Origin: Lactarius indigo
Lineage: Eukaryota > Basidiomycota > Agaricomycetes > Russulales > Russulaceae
Reading direction: 5' to 3'
NCBI GenBank assembly: GCA_025766275.1
Contig: JAFKAC010000005.1
Coordinates: 1,488,001-1,552,000, forward strand
Length of the DNA stretch: 64,000 nt
The position numbers and the translations under genes were made by a program. The stretch's first letter is position 1; each line of letters begins with the position of its first letter. Positions 1-9,923 of this stretch are shown here, piece by piece. The notes under the pieces are model-generated. The model was not told the origin of the DNA. It searched no databases and saw only the letters and a program-made list of their open reading frames with translations.

Positions 1-1170
1 GTCCTTCTCGTCGTTTTACTTCCGCCTACACCTCTCTAGTCTCTTATGATCTCGTACTACCTTCCGCTCTCATGTTTTCCTTATACATCCCCCCTATGAC
101 GTTTTGACACTCCCCTCGTCGCGTTTTCTGTTCCTTTTCTCTGCCCTTCGGTGGTTCTCCTTACGATACTTGGTTACTTTCTCTATTTCTCCTACCCTTG
201 AACAATTCAAACGTCTTAGCTACTGACGTAGATGTGTATAACGCCCATTTTTTTTCGTTAGATGGTGGGCATAATCACATTTTTTCCCTCCTCTTTCCAG
301 TGTGAGTTCAAACGTTTACAGTAAGTCTTAAGCTAAACTCACAAGGGCACTTCGACCTACACGTGCTCTCGGACGAGGCCCTCGACTCCGCTCAACTTCG
401 TTTCGTTTAGCATTATCACTCCTTGTCTTCGATCACTTAGCAACATCGCCGTTTACTTCGACTTTGTAGTTTCGACTTCGTTCTGCCTCAACATCTAGCG
501 ACCGGCGACGATCTCAGTAAGCTAAAGGACACACCACCACCGCAGGCTCGCATTCTTATGAGTCATGACAGGTGCTTTCGCATGTCACACGCCAACTTTG
601 CCATAGTCTTCAGACCCTCTCATTCTTGACAGTGCTTGCTTTTGTTAGCCGCTTCTGTTTGCCTCAATAATCACTAAGACCTGTGGATGTCTCTGCTTAC
701 TTCTTTAGAAGCTCATTCATCACACCTGCTATCGCTCTTGATTTCCCCAACTTGTTGCCACTCCCTTTTGGCTGCCAACTATCTCGATTTTTCTTGTCTT
801 CCCTCTGCTATACTAACTCACTCGCGCGCTTCGTATGACACAAACCTCTTCAAAGACTAGGACACAAACATGTTCCAGTAAGGACTAATGAAAGGGTGTT
901 AAAGAAGCCATTACCAGACATGACGGGAAGTACGGGTAGTCGGCGCAAAAAGGACGGGAGAGAATGTGTGGCTAGTCGTCTTGTCGCCGTGAGAAGACGT
1001 GGGACTGGGGAACATGGACATAGAGTGCAAGCGGGGACCCAAATCCGCTTCAGCACACCCGGTAATATGGTATGTGTCCATTACAGTATTATACGTATTA
1101 CAACGTGCAAAAAATGCCCGTCATTGCGTGAAGTCATTGAGACATCCGAGTGTTTCGATTATCTCTTTGT
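1..1170. other. Gene-free left edge
   Basis: I find no reading frame with protein-like composition or recognisable homology in this stretch on either strand. It is pyrimidine-rich, typical of fungal intergenic sequence, and ends at the TATA box of the first small gene. Confidence 0.5.
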
Positions 1171-1177
1171 TGTCGAG

Positions 1178-1187
1178 TATATAAGGT
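1178..1187 (+). promoter_or_regulatory. TATA box of small gene A
   Basis: The sequence GAGTATATAAGG lies about 180 bp before the start codon and just upstream of a CT-rich block (around 1207-1248) that looks like a transcription start region. The same TATA and CT-rich block recur before the paralogous gene at 3390, so the arrangement is conserved between the copies. Confidence 0.6.
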
Positions 1188-1251
1188 GACTGGGAGTACT
1201 TTTCGCATTTGCCCCTTTGCCCCTTTCCTTTTCCCCTCCCGGCCTCTGCAG

Positions 1252-1302
1252 GTAAGTGGTATTTCGTCTTACTTAAATTCAGCTAATGTCCCTCTTCCGC
1301 AG
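1252..1302 (+). other. Leader intron of small gene A
   Basis: A GTAAGT donor and CGCAG acceptor bound a 51-bp intron in the 5' untranslated leader. The paralogue has a matching leader intron at 3274-3330 with a shared internal run ACTTAAATTC, so both copies keep the same leader structure. Confidence 0.6.
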
Positions 1303-1365
1303 CCACCTTGGCACTCAGCGATCTAAACACCCGACCCCTCCTCTATCGTCACTTTAAAACATAAA

Positions 1366-1590
1366 ATGCCCAAATCCTCAGCATCAAGCACGACTGGCTC
1401 TGATGCATCGTCCGGCCCCAAGACAAATTATGCGTACACCAAGCCCTACGGTGGCATGAAAGGGTTTATGGAGTGTCACGGGTTAAAGCTGTGGAATGAT
1501 GACGACGTCCAAGAGGCGAAGGCCATCCTCGATAAATACAGGGAGATGGACGCCGCCGCTGCGGAGGAAGATAAAGTCAACAGCAAGTAA
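1366..1590 (+). CDS. Small conserved protein A (74 aa), unknown function
   Basis: Single-exon reading frame of 74 codons. The protein has a Ser/Ala-rich N-terminus (residues 2-18), a central conserved core NYAYTKPYGG followed by a glycine-leucine-lysine motif (HGLK), and a charged, probably helical C-terminal third (DVQEAKAILDKYREMDAA). There is no signal peptide, membrane segment or cysteine pattern. It is about 60 per cent identical by eye to the protein at 3390-3614, and the two share promoter, leader intron and part of the 3' region, which supports a real duplicated gene. I associate the KPYGG...YGLK type core with small uncharacterised agaricomycete proteins, but no function is known to me. 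The strong TATA box and CT-rich leader suggest high or inducible expression. Confidence 0.75.
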   Translation: MPKSSASSTTGSDASSGPKTNYAYTKPYGGMKGFMECHGLKLWNDDDVQEAKAILDKYREMDAAAAEEDKVNSK

Positions 1591-3205
1591 ATGGAGGGTA
1601 GAGTCCCAAAAGAGTAGCCAATTGAAAAACGGGACAAGGATGGCCCATGTACACGCCTTGCATGACAGTAGGACGGGGTTGCGTTCTCGTAGTGTTCTCG
1701 TATGTTGTACGTTACTGGCCCACCCGGAGCCCAGAAATCGGGATTTCTTCCAAAACAGCGAAAAAAAAAAACGAATTATGTGTTGTACTGTTGAAAAAAA
1801 TTCGGTTGCCTGTCTTACTGGTTGCGTACATCGCCGCCGGGCCGTCTATCTCTCTTGACTTGGTCCTTTCCACCTGGCTAGACCCTTCCTATCTTATTTT
1901 CTTCCAGTACCGATATCGTCTCTGAGAAGTATGATTCTCACAGCCTGAAGTCATTCGACATTCGTCTGATTCGTAAATGGTTCTTCTCGCTGGTCCTCTC
2001 TTTGGTGGTCGGTTGTGGGTCCCCCCTTGCTCAGGTCTATCAGAGAAGGCATGTCTCTGCTGTTCAGTAGACAAGGTCGTTTGCGCGGGCGTATTGCCTG
2101 ATCACCTTCTGTTTACGCTCAGTATGGAGTTAAATTGAGAAGACCGCGCGCATGGATCTCGGCTATGAAAGTCCTTCCCATGGGCGACTCTCCCTCCTCA
2201 GCCATTTCCATGACGAACTATCATATCAGCGCAACTGCCTGACGTCTCATGAAACCTTTGTGTCGTAGCTATCGCCAGCTCAGTAAGCCAAGGAAGGTGG
2301 GTTCGAAAGTGCGCAGCGAGGAGACGACGGCACCAGCAGCTTCTCATACGTGTAAGCTGAGAATTTGCGCACACGATGGGAAATTTACCTGCAGGGATCT
2401 CGACCTCTTGTGACACGTGAGTCTTTGGTTGTCCATCCACAGGTGCTCCACGGTGATGAAAACCTGTTGTCAGGCATGAAGTCGCGAACACAGTGTTTCT
2501 TTGTTCCTGATAGTGATCCCTTAGGAAGACCCGGAGCAGAACGTTGAAGACAAAGGAACTTGAAAGAATCCATGTCTGTACTGTGTTTTTTTACTCACGC
2601 GTCGTTACTTTCTGGCGCATGACTGGTTCTCAGACATGCTCTCAGGAGGTCCCATCATTGATACTCTGTCAATGTCTCGCACGTCCCCTTTCTCTTATTT
2701 TGTGTACGCACTCTTTCCCGTGGTGAATTGCTGCAATGGAGCCTCGTGATCTGTTCTCTTCAAAATTCTCTTTCTGTGACTGCACTGGCGACGTTCTCCA
2801 TTTGAATGAGAACTGTACAACCACTCATTAACGGGTTTCACTCTCAGTAGATTTCAAGTTCCCTTCTTCTACGCCTGCTTTCCCTTTTCTACGCAGTCAG
2901 ACACGATATTTTTCTCTCTTGGTGCCCACTGCTTCGCAATCAGAGCAATTCAGCTATATGGAACAACCGTGCATAACGAAGTCCTTCATCCTTAGTTTAC
3001 TGCCTTCTCTCCCCAACTTTCAGAGCTACTTGTTTGCGGCCATAGTTGCAGAGGTGTGAAGATAAGGTCTTTTCTTTGTCCCCATTTCGGTTCACTTCTT
3101 GCGCCCCTAAGCTAACGCCTCTACTAGGTCCTATTATTTATCACTGCTCGTCATTGGGCCATCATTACACCATTTTGGATGTTGATTCAATCGATTCCTC
3201 GTGTT
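1591..3205. other. Spacer between the tandem paralogues
   Basis: About 100 bp after gene A still resembles the region after gene B (shared GTACACG..CTTG blocks), marking the edge of the duplicated unit. Beyond that I see no gene. Confidence 0.45.
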
Positions 3206-3207
3206 CG

Positions 3208-3217
3208 AGTATATAAA
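3208..3217 (+). promoter_or_regulatory. TATA box of small gene B
   Basis: GAGTATATAAAC precedes a CT-rich block and leader intron exactly as in gene A, about 180 bp before the start codon. Confidence 0.6.
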
Positions 3218-3273
3218 CGTTACAGATGAAGGTATATCTCGCCTTCGCCCCTTTCCCTTTTCCCCCTCTGAAG

Positions 3274-3330
3274 GTCAGCAGTACCTCGTATCCCTTACTT
3301 AAATTCGGTCTAATATCCCCTTTTTTTCAG
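3274..3330 (+). other. Leader intron of small gene B
   Basis: Donor GTCAGC and acceptor TTTCAG bound a 57-bp leader intron. It shares the internal ACTTAAATTC block with the leader intron of gene A. Confidence 0.55.
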
Positions 3331-3389
3331 GTACCTTGGCACTCAACGACCCAGAGACTCCCTCCGTCATAACTTTGAAAAAATATAGA

Positions 3390-3614
3390 ATGCCAAAAAA
3401 ATCTTCATCCTCGAACACGAGGGCCTCTGACGTGTCGTCCGCGCCCAAGACGAATTATGCCTTAACCAAGCCCTACGGTGGTACGCAGGGATTCATGCAT
3501 AGTTATGGGTTGAAGATGTCGAACGATGCCGACGTCCAAGAGGGGAAGGCCATCCTCGATGGTTTCAGAGCAGTGGATGCGGCTACTGCGCAGGGAGATA
3601 AAGCCAACAAGTGA
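3390..3614 (+). CDS. Small conserved protein B (74 aa), paralogue of A
   Basis: Start chosen at the ATG matching the start of gene A; an upstream in-frame codon at 3336 lies at the leader intron acceptor and is less likely. The protein is again 74 residues, with a Ser-rich N-terminus, core NYALTKPYGG, the motif YGLK and an acidic helical tail (DVQEGKAILDGFRAVDAA). Most differences from A are conservative, and the frame is intact with no indels, which suggests both copies are under protein-level selection. Function unknown; cytoplasmic or nuclear by default because no targeting signal is visible. Confidence 0.75.
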   Translation: MPKKSSSSNTRASDVSSAPKTNYALTKPYGGTQGFMHSYGLKMSNDADVQEGKAILDGFRAVDAATAQGDKANK

Positions 3615-3775
3615 ACTAAGTGCAACTTGGAAGATAAAGAAAGTGTCTCAGATGAGTAGCCAGTCGAAAATAGGACGAGGGTGGGCAATGTACACGTCTT
3701 GTGGCAAGATATGGTCTTTCTTTGAAAAACCGTGAAAAAAAAAAAACTATTCTTGACATGAAATTCACGTGACTC

Positions 3776-4181
3776 TTTGAATCGTTCACGAGGATAATGA
3801 GGGACTTTAATTCTTGTCGCCGTGTGGAATTTTTTCTAGGTGTTTTTTTTTACTGATTCCGAGGACAATCCCCGCGTAGGTGTGTGAGCACGCAGCGCCA
3901 ACTTGAAACAGGGATCTGGATGAATTCTGAACCAGCTTTGTGCTAGATGCCGAAGCCGCGATCACGAGGAGATTCTGGCTCTCATTGGTACTGTATCAAT
4001 CGGTTAGCCGGCAATAAACAAACACTATGCCGGAATGCAGCATCTCCCAACTGCGCTGTCAGGCATGTCAAGTCGTGACGCCTACTGCCTAGTATCGTAC
4101 AGAAAGTGTCGTCATCTTCCTGCATAGTTGGCGTACAATGGTAACTGACTGAAGAACGGGGAGCACTTTGCAGGGAACCCG
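3776..4181. other. Left flank of the hAT insertion
   Basis: Intergenic DNA between small gene B and the transposon. No gene is seen. Rejoined to the right flank at 25664 it would give about 0.8 kb of spacer before the 3' end of the GMC oxidoreductase gene, so the insertion broke no recognisable gene. Confidence 0.5.
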
Positions 4182-4189
4182 GTAATCAT
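4182..4189. repeat. hAT target-site duplication, left copy
   Basis: GTAATCAT occurs here and again at 25656-25663, immediately outside the matching terminal inverted repeats. Eight bases is the hallmark duplication length of hAT transposons. Confidence 0.95.
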
Positions 4190-4201
4190 TAGTGGTGTCA
4201 A
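4190..4201 (+). repeat. hAT left terminal inverted repeat
   Basis: TAGTGGTGTCAA, the perfect 12-base reverse complement of the element's right end. Similarity continues imperfectly (GGT and GTTC blocks) for about another 15 bases. Confidence 0.95.
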
Positions 4202-4380
4202 GGTTTGGTTCTGAACTTCGGTCCAAACCCGAACCTACCCGAACTGAACCCCAGTTCAGGGTTCGGGTTCGGGCATTGACCTGAACCGGACCGATGGTTC
4301 CGTTCGGGGTTCGGCAAAACCCCGAAATTTGGGAACCGCGTTCAAACCAAGTTCGAACTGAACCGCTGATATTACTGACA
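4202..4380. repeat. Left subterminal repeat zone of the hAT
   Basis: Dense short repeats of the type GTTCGG, GTTCAG and their complements CCGAAC, CTGAAC in both orientations. An equivalent zone lies inside the right end (25440-25643). Such subterminal motif arrays are known transposase binding regions in hAT elements such as Ac/Ds; that role here is inferred. Confidence 0.65.
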
Positions 4381-4789
4381 GTCGCTGAAATTTATGGCTG
4401 CTCATTTTTTTTTTTTCGAATATAAACCTCTAGAATGCAAGTGTATTATAGCTTGGCCCATTCCAAATCTGTGAAAGTGTGTGCAAGATGTGCGGTGCTA
4501 GCGTGGACCTTTTGTGTGGCGTCGTGTGGCGACTGCATCGCAATTTCCAGGTTGTTGTTACCCTTTCTTATCCCCCCCTCATCGTCAACATAACATTCTC
4601 CAATTCACGGATGAAGATGACGGCTTGACAACAGGGACGGCCGCAGCAGCAATTGCGGGAACTCCATCAACGTGCCGCAAACCCGTCTTCTGGTGTAACA
4701 CCAGTGGCATCATCGATAACGATATGGGATATCGCTGACCCAGACCCGACTCAGAACTGCGTTGTTATTTTGCTACTGACCTCACTCTC

Positions 4790-5420
4790 ACCCGACCTAT
4801 GTGAGTGTCAATCTAACTACAGTACTCTACTGACTTGAGCTCCTCCGAGCTACCCGCAACCCCCACCATAACGACAACTACAATGACAACTACGAGAGCA
4901 GCGGCAACGACAGGCAGCCTGCCCCGAGTCGCACCCGCCGCCAATAATCGATGACGACGACGTTGATGACGACGAACCTGGGTCCACGACTGGCAATGAC
5001 TGGGCCAACTACAACTGCATTTCGAAGACCCTACAATGACGAGCGTGACAACGTCCAGGGGCACGCCACCGATGCACCCGAACTACGTGAGTGTCGTCTA
5101 ACTACAGTGTCATACATACTCAGCTCACTTGGGCTCCTCCGAGCTACCCACAACCCCTACCATGACGACGACAACGATGACGGCAGCGGCAGCGGCAGGC
5201 AGCTCCGAGTCCCAGGTATCGCAACAACGGACCACAACCACGCTGATGACGATGAGCGCAGGTCCATGACTGATCTCGGCGACGACTGCGACAACGACAA
5301 CAGTGGCAAGGTGGCGCGACTCGAATGTAGCCTCTCGCAATCACTGACAGCGCAGCCTGGGGGCCCTCCCAGCTATCTCATTACCACCCCGGACGATGAC
5401 AGTAACGGCAGCAGGCTCTC
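4790..5420. repeat. Degenerate tandem duplication (period about 286 bp) with GAC/GGC-rich runs
   Basis: The block from about 4790 (GTGAGTGTC, then CTCCTCCGAGCTACCC) recurs from about 5076 with the same order of motifs, and a weaker third copy appears to begin near 5355 (CCTCCCAGCTATC). The units are rich in GACGAC and GGCAGC runs, so reading frames through them are low-complexity and not convincing genes. Confidence 0.6.
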
Positions 5421-6235
5421 CACCTGTTAATGCAGTCCCGAACTGCTAGAATCTCAACGATCAAGACGATGGACTTGGCGACGGCAGCAGAAGCAGCAGC
5501 GGCGGGCACTTTACAACGTGGCCCAAACCCACCTGCTGCAATTACGCTACCGACGCACTCGAGGTACCACGATCACAACCACCGCGACTGCGCAGCTTCG
5601 AGACATGTTCACCGCCGACTGCGATGACGAGTTTTGCCGACCCTTGTAATCCCTACATACTGGTCATTACTCTACTGTAGTTATTATCGTTTTTTTCGTT
5701 TTTTTTTGTTACGAAAAATAAAAATTTGAATAGTTGGATTGCAAGCCGTAGGCAAAGACCGGTCATAGCACAACCCACTACAGTGACGAAACACATACTA
5801 TTTGTCATTTAACGACGTCCCCCGAGTCCTACGTAATGAACCAGAGCCTGGGAGGAATAGACGGCACGAGTGCCTAAATCGTGTTGTTGATTGGAGGGGG
5901 TGTCGCAAGGCAAGGGTATATAACGGAATGTGAGGGCGGTCCAGTCTGGGAGAGGGTATTGTGAGGATGAGGGAAGGCATGTTTTGCGAGTGAGATGATT
6001 CGAGAGTTCGGAACGGTTGGGGCGACGCTCGGGTAAGCAAAGGTGACGACGTTGTGCGACCGACCGTGGGAGTTATCGAGTGGAATGAGGGTGTGATTGT
6101 GTTTGGCCAGAGATGAATGCGTAACCAAGGTTGCAGGGTTGCAAAGAAGTTAGCTGAAAAAAGGCGCGGGTGGTGGAGAACGGTAGGGATACGAATTTGA
6201 CGCGGAGTCTTAGACGACGGTGCGAACGTTGGCTC
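5421..6235. other. hAT left region, no supported gene
   Basis: A 190-residue minus-strand frame starts inside the tandem repeat at 6236-6406 and runs to 5798, rich in Pro, Ser and Thr. It has no recognisable domain and owes part of its length to the repeat, so I do not call it a gene. Confidence 0.4.
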
Positions 6236-6406
6236 GAACGGGGATTGAACTGGCAAGGGGGTGGTGATTGGGGACGGCGTGAACGTTGGTGTGAACGGGG
6301 ATTGGACTGGCAAGGGGGTGGTGATTGGGGACGGCGCGAACATTGGCGTGAACGGAGATTGGACTGGCAAGGGGGTGGTGGTTGGGGATGGCCGCCGGGG
6401 TCAGAA
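6236..6406. repeat. Three tandem copies of a 57-bp repeat
   Basis: Units at 6236-6292, 6293-6349 and 6350-6406 each begin GAACGG and contain ACTGGCAAGGGGGTGGTG. The period is a multiple of three, so a minus-strand frame reads as a repeated 19-residue Pro/Ser/Thr unit. Confidence 0.85.
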
Positions 6407-6995
6407 GGAACGGTCATTGGACAAAGTAAAGAGTGACACGGTTCGAGATGAAATAGAGGGAGAAGAGAAAGGAGATGGAGAGAACGAGTTGAGATACTGG
6501 GGTATAAATAGGTTCAAAAAGAAGAAAAAAAGATGCAGGTTGAGGCCATGTGTTGGTGGCGTAAGCTGTGTGACTTGTCTCGGATCCAGTAGTCAGTGAG
6601 GAAGACAAGGTAAGGTGTGCGTGAGGGCGAAGGCATATTTTGTGACGTAGAAGAGATGCGCACGAGGACATTCATGTCGTTCTCTGAAGAAAAGAAGCTG
6701 TTAGGCGGGGTGTCAGGGAAACGCGAAGCAAGCGTATTGTACATCATACTCGGGATCAATGTCCGTTTGCCGTACACGCTTGCAGACTTCATTGTAATGC
6801 CCCGAGAACCCGGGTTTCAAGACAACGGGACCCTTTGAAGTAAGCCTGTAAGTGCTAAAAGTATGGAGTCAAACTGCCGCCGGTCTCACGCGAGTTGCTC
6901 TGTATATGCCTAGGTGACATTTGGATGCCAAAATGTACCAATGATGATAGAGTCGCGGCTCGTGGAGATCTGGTGAGGGTTGAGGGCGAGGGAAA

Positions 6996-7240
6996 CAAAA
7001 AAAAAAAAAACTTATCAATATTAAAGACATCGGAGACCTCCACGCAGTTATTCGAGTATGTGCACGTAAAGTTGACACACTACCTGTGTGAGGTTCGTGT
7101 CGTCGGTGAGAAACGGTGTGAAACTGAAAAAAAAAAACAACTTATCGCTACTAAGTTCATCGAGATCTCCACACGTATGTCCGCGTAAAGTCAACAGACA
7201 CCATCTGGGTGAGGTTTGTGTCGTCAGTTTCGGAGAGTTA
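6996..7240. repeat. Two degenerate copies of a roughly 120-bp repeat with poly-A starts
   Basis: Each copy starts with an A-run and AACTTATC, then GATCTCCAC-like and CGTAAAGT blocks, and ends with GAGGTT(C/T)GTGTCGTC. A third A-rich run follows near 7252-7270. Confidence 0.55.
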
Positions 7241-8227
7241 AAAGAATGAGGAAAAAATAAAAATAAAAACTCACTGAAAGAAACCAGCCTGGCAGAAGAG
7301 CGGCGAGGGCGTTCAAGCCGATAAGTCAACGTGTGCAGCAGTCATCTGTCAGGTGTCTTCGATGGTTACATAGAGAATTGAAACACCAGAAGTCGCGGCG
7401 CTTCTGACTCCATCGTGCGACACACGGATGGGATGGGGAGTGGTGTCATAAGAAAACCGAATTATCGACGGTAGAGACAGACAGACGAACGGAGAAGAGT
7501 AAATGAGAGTGTCCACGATAAAGTCCGAGAGAGACAGAAAGTTTGAGGGGGGAGTATTGCAACGCGCACTAGCAACGCTGTTGATGCGTACTAAACTTAG
7601 AGGGATTAAACGGGGTGAGTAGATAGCGAACGTAAGGTGGGAGCTGGAGAAGATTCTGGCACACCTTTTTCTGACAAAGAGGAGGCCTCTTGGCCGGTCA
7701 TCGGCCGAAGGCATATGCATTGACGATATCACAAGGTCGCGAAATGTTAGGTAGAGGAAGGCCTGCAAAACAGGGAATGGAATGGAAGGGAATGTTGAGG
7801 CAGGACCCTTGACGACGTTTCGGCCGAGGCATTGTTGGCTATCGGCTATGGTGTAGGTGGTCGAGGACAGCCGTTGGTGTCGGAGCGGTTGGGCATCTAG
7901 CGAGGAGAAGGAGCGACGAGGGAGTGAGTGGAGGTGAGACAAGATCGAGAAGCCCAGTCACGTGTCGGGCCGAGGACAGCCGTTGGTGTCGGAGTGGTTG
8001 AAGGAAGCCCGGTCATGTGTCGGGCCGATGGATTTCATTCAATGATGTGTCGTTTCACAAGGGCCGTGTTCCTCTGTTTCATATCACCGATGGTTCTACT
8101 GTGCACTGACTGTACCAAACACTTCAAATTTTCTTCACCTCGACGACGTTAGCGTATTGGGGGGTGGGCAAGAAAACAGGATAAAAGCAAGGTATGTCCC
8201 TACGCCTACTAGCTCATCCTTCAGACG
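7241..8227. other. hAT left region before the transposase gene
   Basis: A 197-residue minus-strand frame (7349-7942) has no recognisable family. Between 7950 and 8020 a short direct repeat occurs (GGCCGAGGACAGCCGTTGGTG also near 7860). Just before the transposase start a GGATAAAAGC box (about 8179) could serve as TATA, and a GTATGT...TTCAG pair (8192-8224) could be a leader intron. Confidence 0.4.
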
Positions 8228-9584
8228 ATGTCCGCGAACACGCAAGACCCGGGGCATGCTGTCCGACCCGATGGCTCCTTGAAGGACGCCTCAGAGATGA
8301 ATTGGACTTATGACGAAGATGAGTCGATTCCGTTTCCTGCTCAGAACTCGGGTGGTGCTTCTGGACATGCTCGGCGATCAGGACGTGCTCACTGCCCATC
8401 TCGGCGAGCTATTGAGGCAGCCGAAGCATCTTTGGGTTCTGTATCAACGAGACGTGCAAAACAAGGTACCAAACGCAAGGCCGCGCCAACTGAAGATCGG
8501 CGCATCACACATGTCAATGTCGTTGACGATGTGGACGATGCCTCTTCATACGACTCCGACGACTCCGACGAGGACAGTTCCATAGTGCCAATAGACGATC
8601 TAGTGTCCGACAGTGACGTTTCCATGGAGCCACAAGACGTGGGCGACCTCGCATCCACCTGCGACTATGAGTCCATCAGGGTGATGGCCGATGCGGACCA
8701 CGAGGTATGTCGCATACTCTCACCTCCGCACATATTCTCACGTTGGTTAGGCCCTGAACTTCAAACCGAAAGCAAAATGTACCCAAGACATCCAGGTCAT
8801 CTTTAAACGACAGAAGGCGTACAGGCACCCGGTTACAGGCAAGATCTCGGATGGACATTTGTGCATGGTCTGCAAGTAAGCACCTTTTTTCGTTTTCATT
8901 CGCCCACGGGGGTTGTTTGAAGTAGTGATCCCTTGGTTGATCGCCGGAAGTCGTCCTTTTTAACAGGAAGCACGACCAGTTTGCGAATGCATATTGCAAG
9001 GTAATTTATTGCTCATCCGGTCTCGTAATTTACTGATCCCTCCTAGACACCATGCACCGTTGTATCGCAAACGTTGCAAAGCACTTGGCATCGAGCCAAA
9101 ACCCCGCACCCTCTTCCGCAAGCCAGCTGACTCACATAGCAGCAGGTAAGTCGCCACTACCTCATTTACTCGACGATCTGTTGACATTCGTGTAGCCTCA
9201 CCCAGACTAGTTTAGACAGTGTGGTTACCCGTGAACCAAAGGGCCCACCATTTACGAACGCCGGCCTACTCGACTATATTGTTGAGTTCATTGTCTGCGA
9301 AGATGAGGTGAGTGAATACATGCGTAATATGACATATCTAATTTCCCTCCGCCTACAGGCATTCCTGTTGATCGAGAGCGAGAGTTTTCGCCGCGTCCTC
9401 AAATTCTGTCGTCCTTCGCTTTCGGATAACGACATACCGTGCCGCAACATGATTCGCGCCGAGATACTTAGACGCGTAAATGTTGCACAGGGGAGTATGC
9501 GCGAGAACATGAAGAGGGTCCCCAGCAAGATTTCCTTTACTTTCGATACGTGGACCTCAGGATCGGGAGACCCATACATTTCCG
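8228..9584 (+). pseudogene. hAT transposase, N-terminal part (exons 1-6a), split by Copia insertion
   Basis: Exons 8228-8704, 8751-8875, 8926-9000, 9047-9145, 9196-9307 and 9359-9584 join in frame. The N-terminal 160 residues are acidic and Ser-rich. They are followed by a BED-type zinc finger: Cys pair in LCMVC (about residue 198), then the His pair in MHIARHH (about 225). The first catalytic aspartate of the RNase H-like fold sits in TFDTWTS (about residue 359). The coding sequence is then cut inside codon 372 by the LTR element and resumes at 22232 with no base lost. Undoing the insertion at TTCCG gives PYIS-VTAHY, which matches the expected hAT continuation. All introns are 46-51 bp with good splice sites, and no stop or indel is present apart from the insertion. 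Confidence 0.9.
9580..9584. repeat. Target-site duplication TTCCG of the outer Copia, left copy
   Basis: TTCCG at 9580-9584 and again at 22227-22231 directly outside the two LTRs. Removing one copy and everything between restores the transposase codons exactly. Confidence 0.93.
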
Positions 9585-9883
9585 TTTTAGATCCTAAACA
9601 GTACCCTCAGAACGCGGAGACAAGCGAACTGATATTATTATCAACGAACCTAAACAGTACTAAGGTGAGAGTATTAGTGCGCGGTATGGTAATATAGGCG
9701 GGACGAAGGCTTACCCCTCAGAACGCGGAGACAAGCGAACTGAGGGGGTGAAAACGTAAACTACGGTATAATATATCGGCTGTGTTTATGGATTCTTGTA
9801 CGCAAATAGTATGAAACGATCGGTGTTTGTGGCGCGGTCCGTGGTTCCTCCTGCAATGCGACACTGCTCCCCCTGGTACGACA
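9585..9883 (-). repeat. Outer Copia 3' LTR
   Basis: This 299-bp copy is identical to 21928-22226 over its full length by direct comparison. In element sense it begins TGTCGTACC and ends CTAAAA, so it lacks the usual CA end. Each LTR contains a 27-base direct repeat (around 9604-9632 and 9715-9743); the second copy is also flanked by an 8-base inverted repeat CCCCTCAG/CTGAGGGG (9714-9747). Confidence 0.95.
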
Positions 9884-9893
9884 CTCCCCCTCA
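9884..9893 (-). other. Polypurine tract of outer Copia
   Basis: On the minus strand TGAGGGGGAG lies directly before the 3' LTR, the expected place and composition for the plus-strand DNA primer. Confidence 0.8.
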
Positions 9894-9923
9894 GCGTGGA
9901 CTCGGAGAGGAGAACGATGCGGC

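Noticed and set aside
4951..5430. Plus-strand frame of 159 residues rich in Asp and Thr
   Set aside because: Runs through GAC and ACAACG low-complexity repeats; no protein-like organisation.
5798..6370. Minus-strand Pro/Ser/Thr-rich frame of 190 residues
   Set aside because: Its first third is the 57-bp tandem repeat and the remainder lacks any recognisable domain or splice-supported extension; kept only as a finding about the hAT left arm.
6236..6406. CRISPR-like regular repeat
   Set aside because: Units are directly adjacent 57-bp copies with no unique spacers, in a eukaryotic transposon; it is a minisatellite.
7349..7942. Minus-strand frame of 197 residues in the hAT left arm
   Set aside because: No family resemblance that I can support; possible second hAT gene but not callable from sequence alone.
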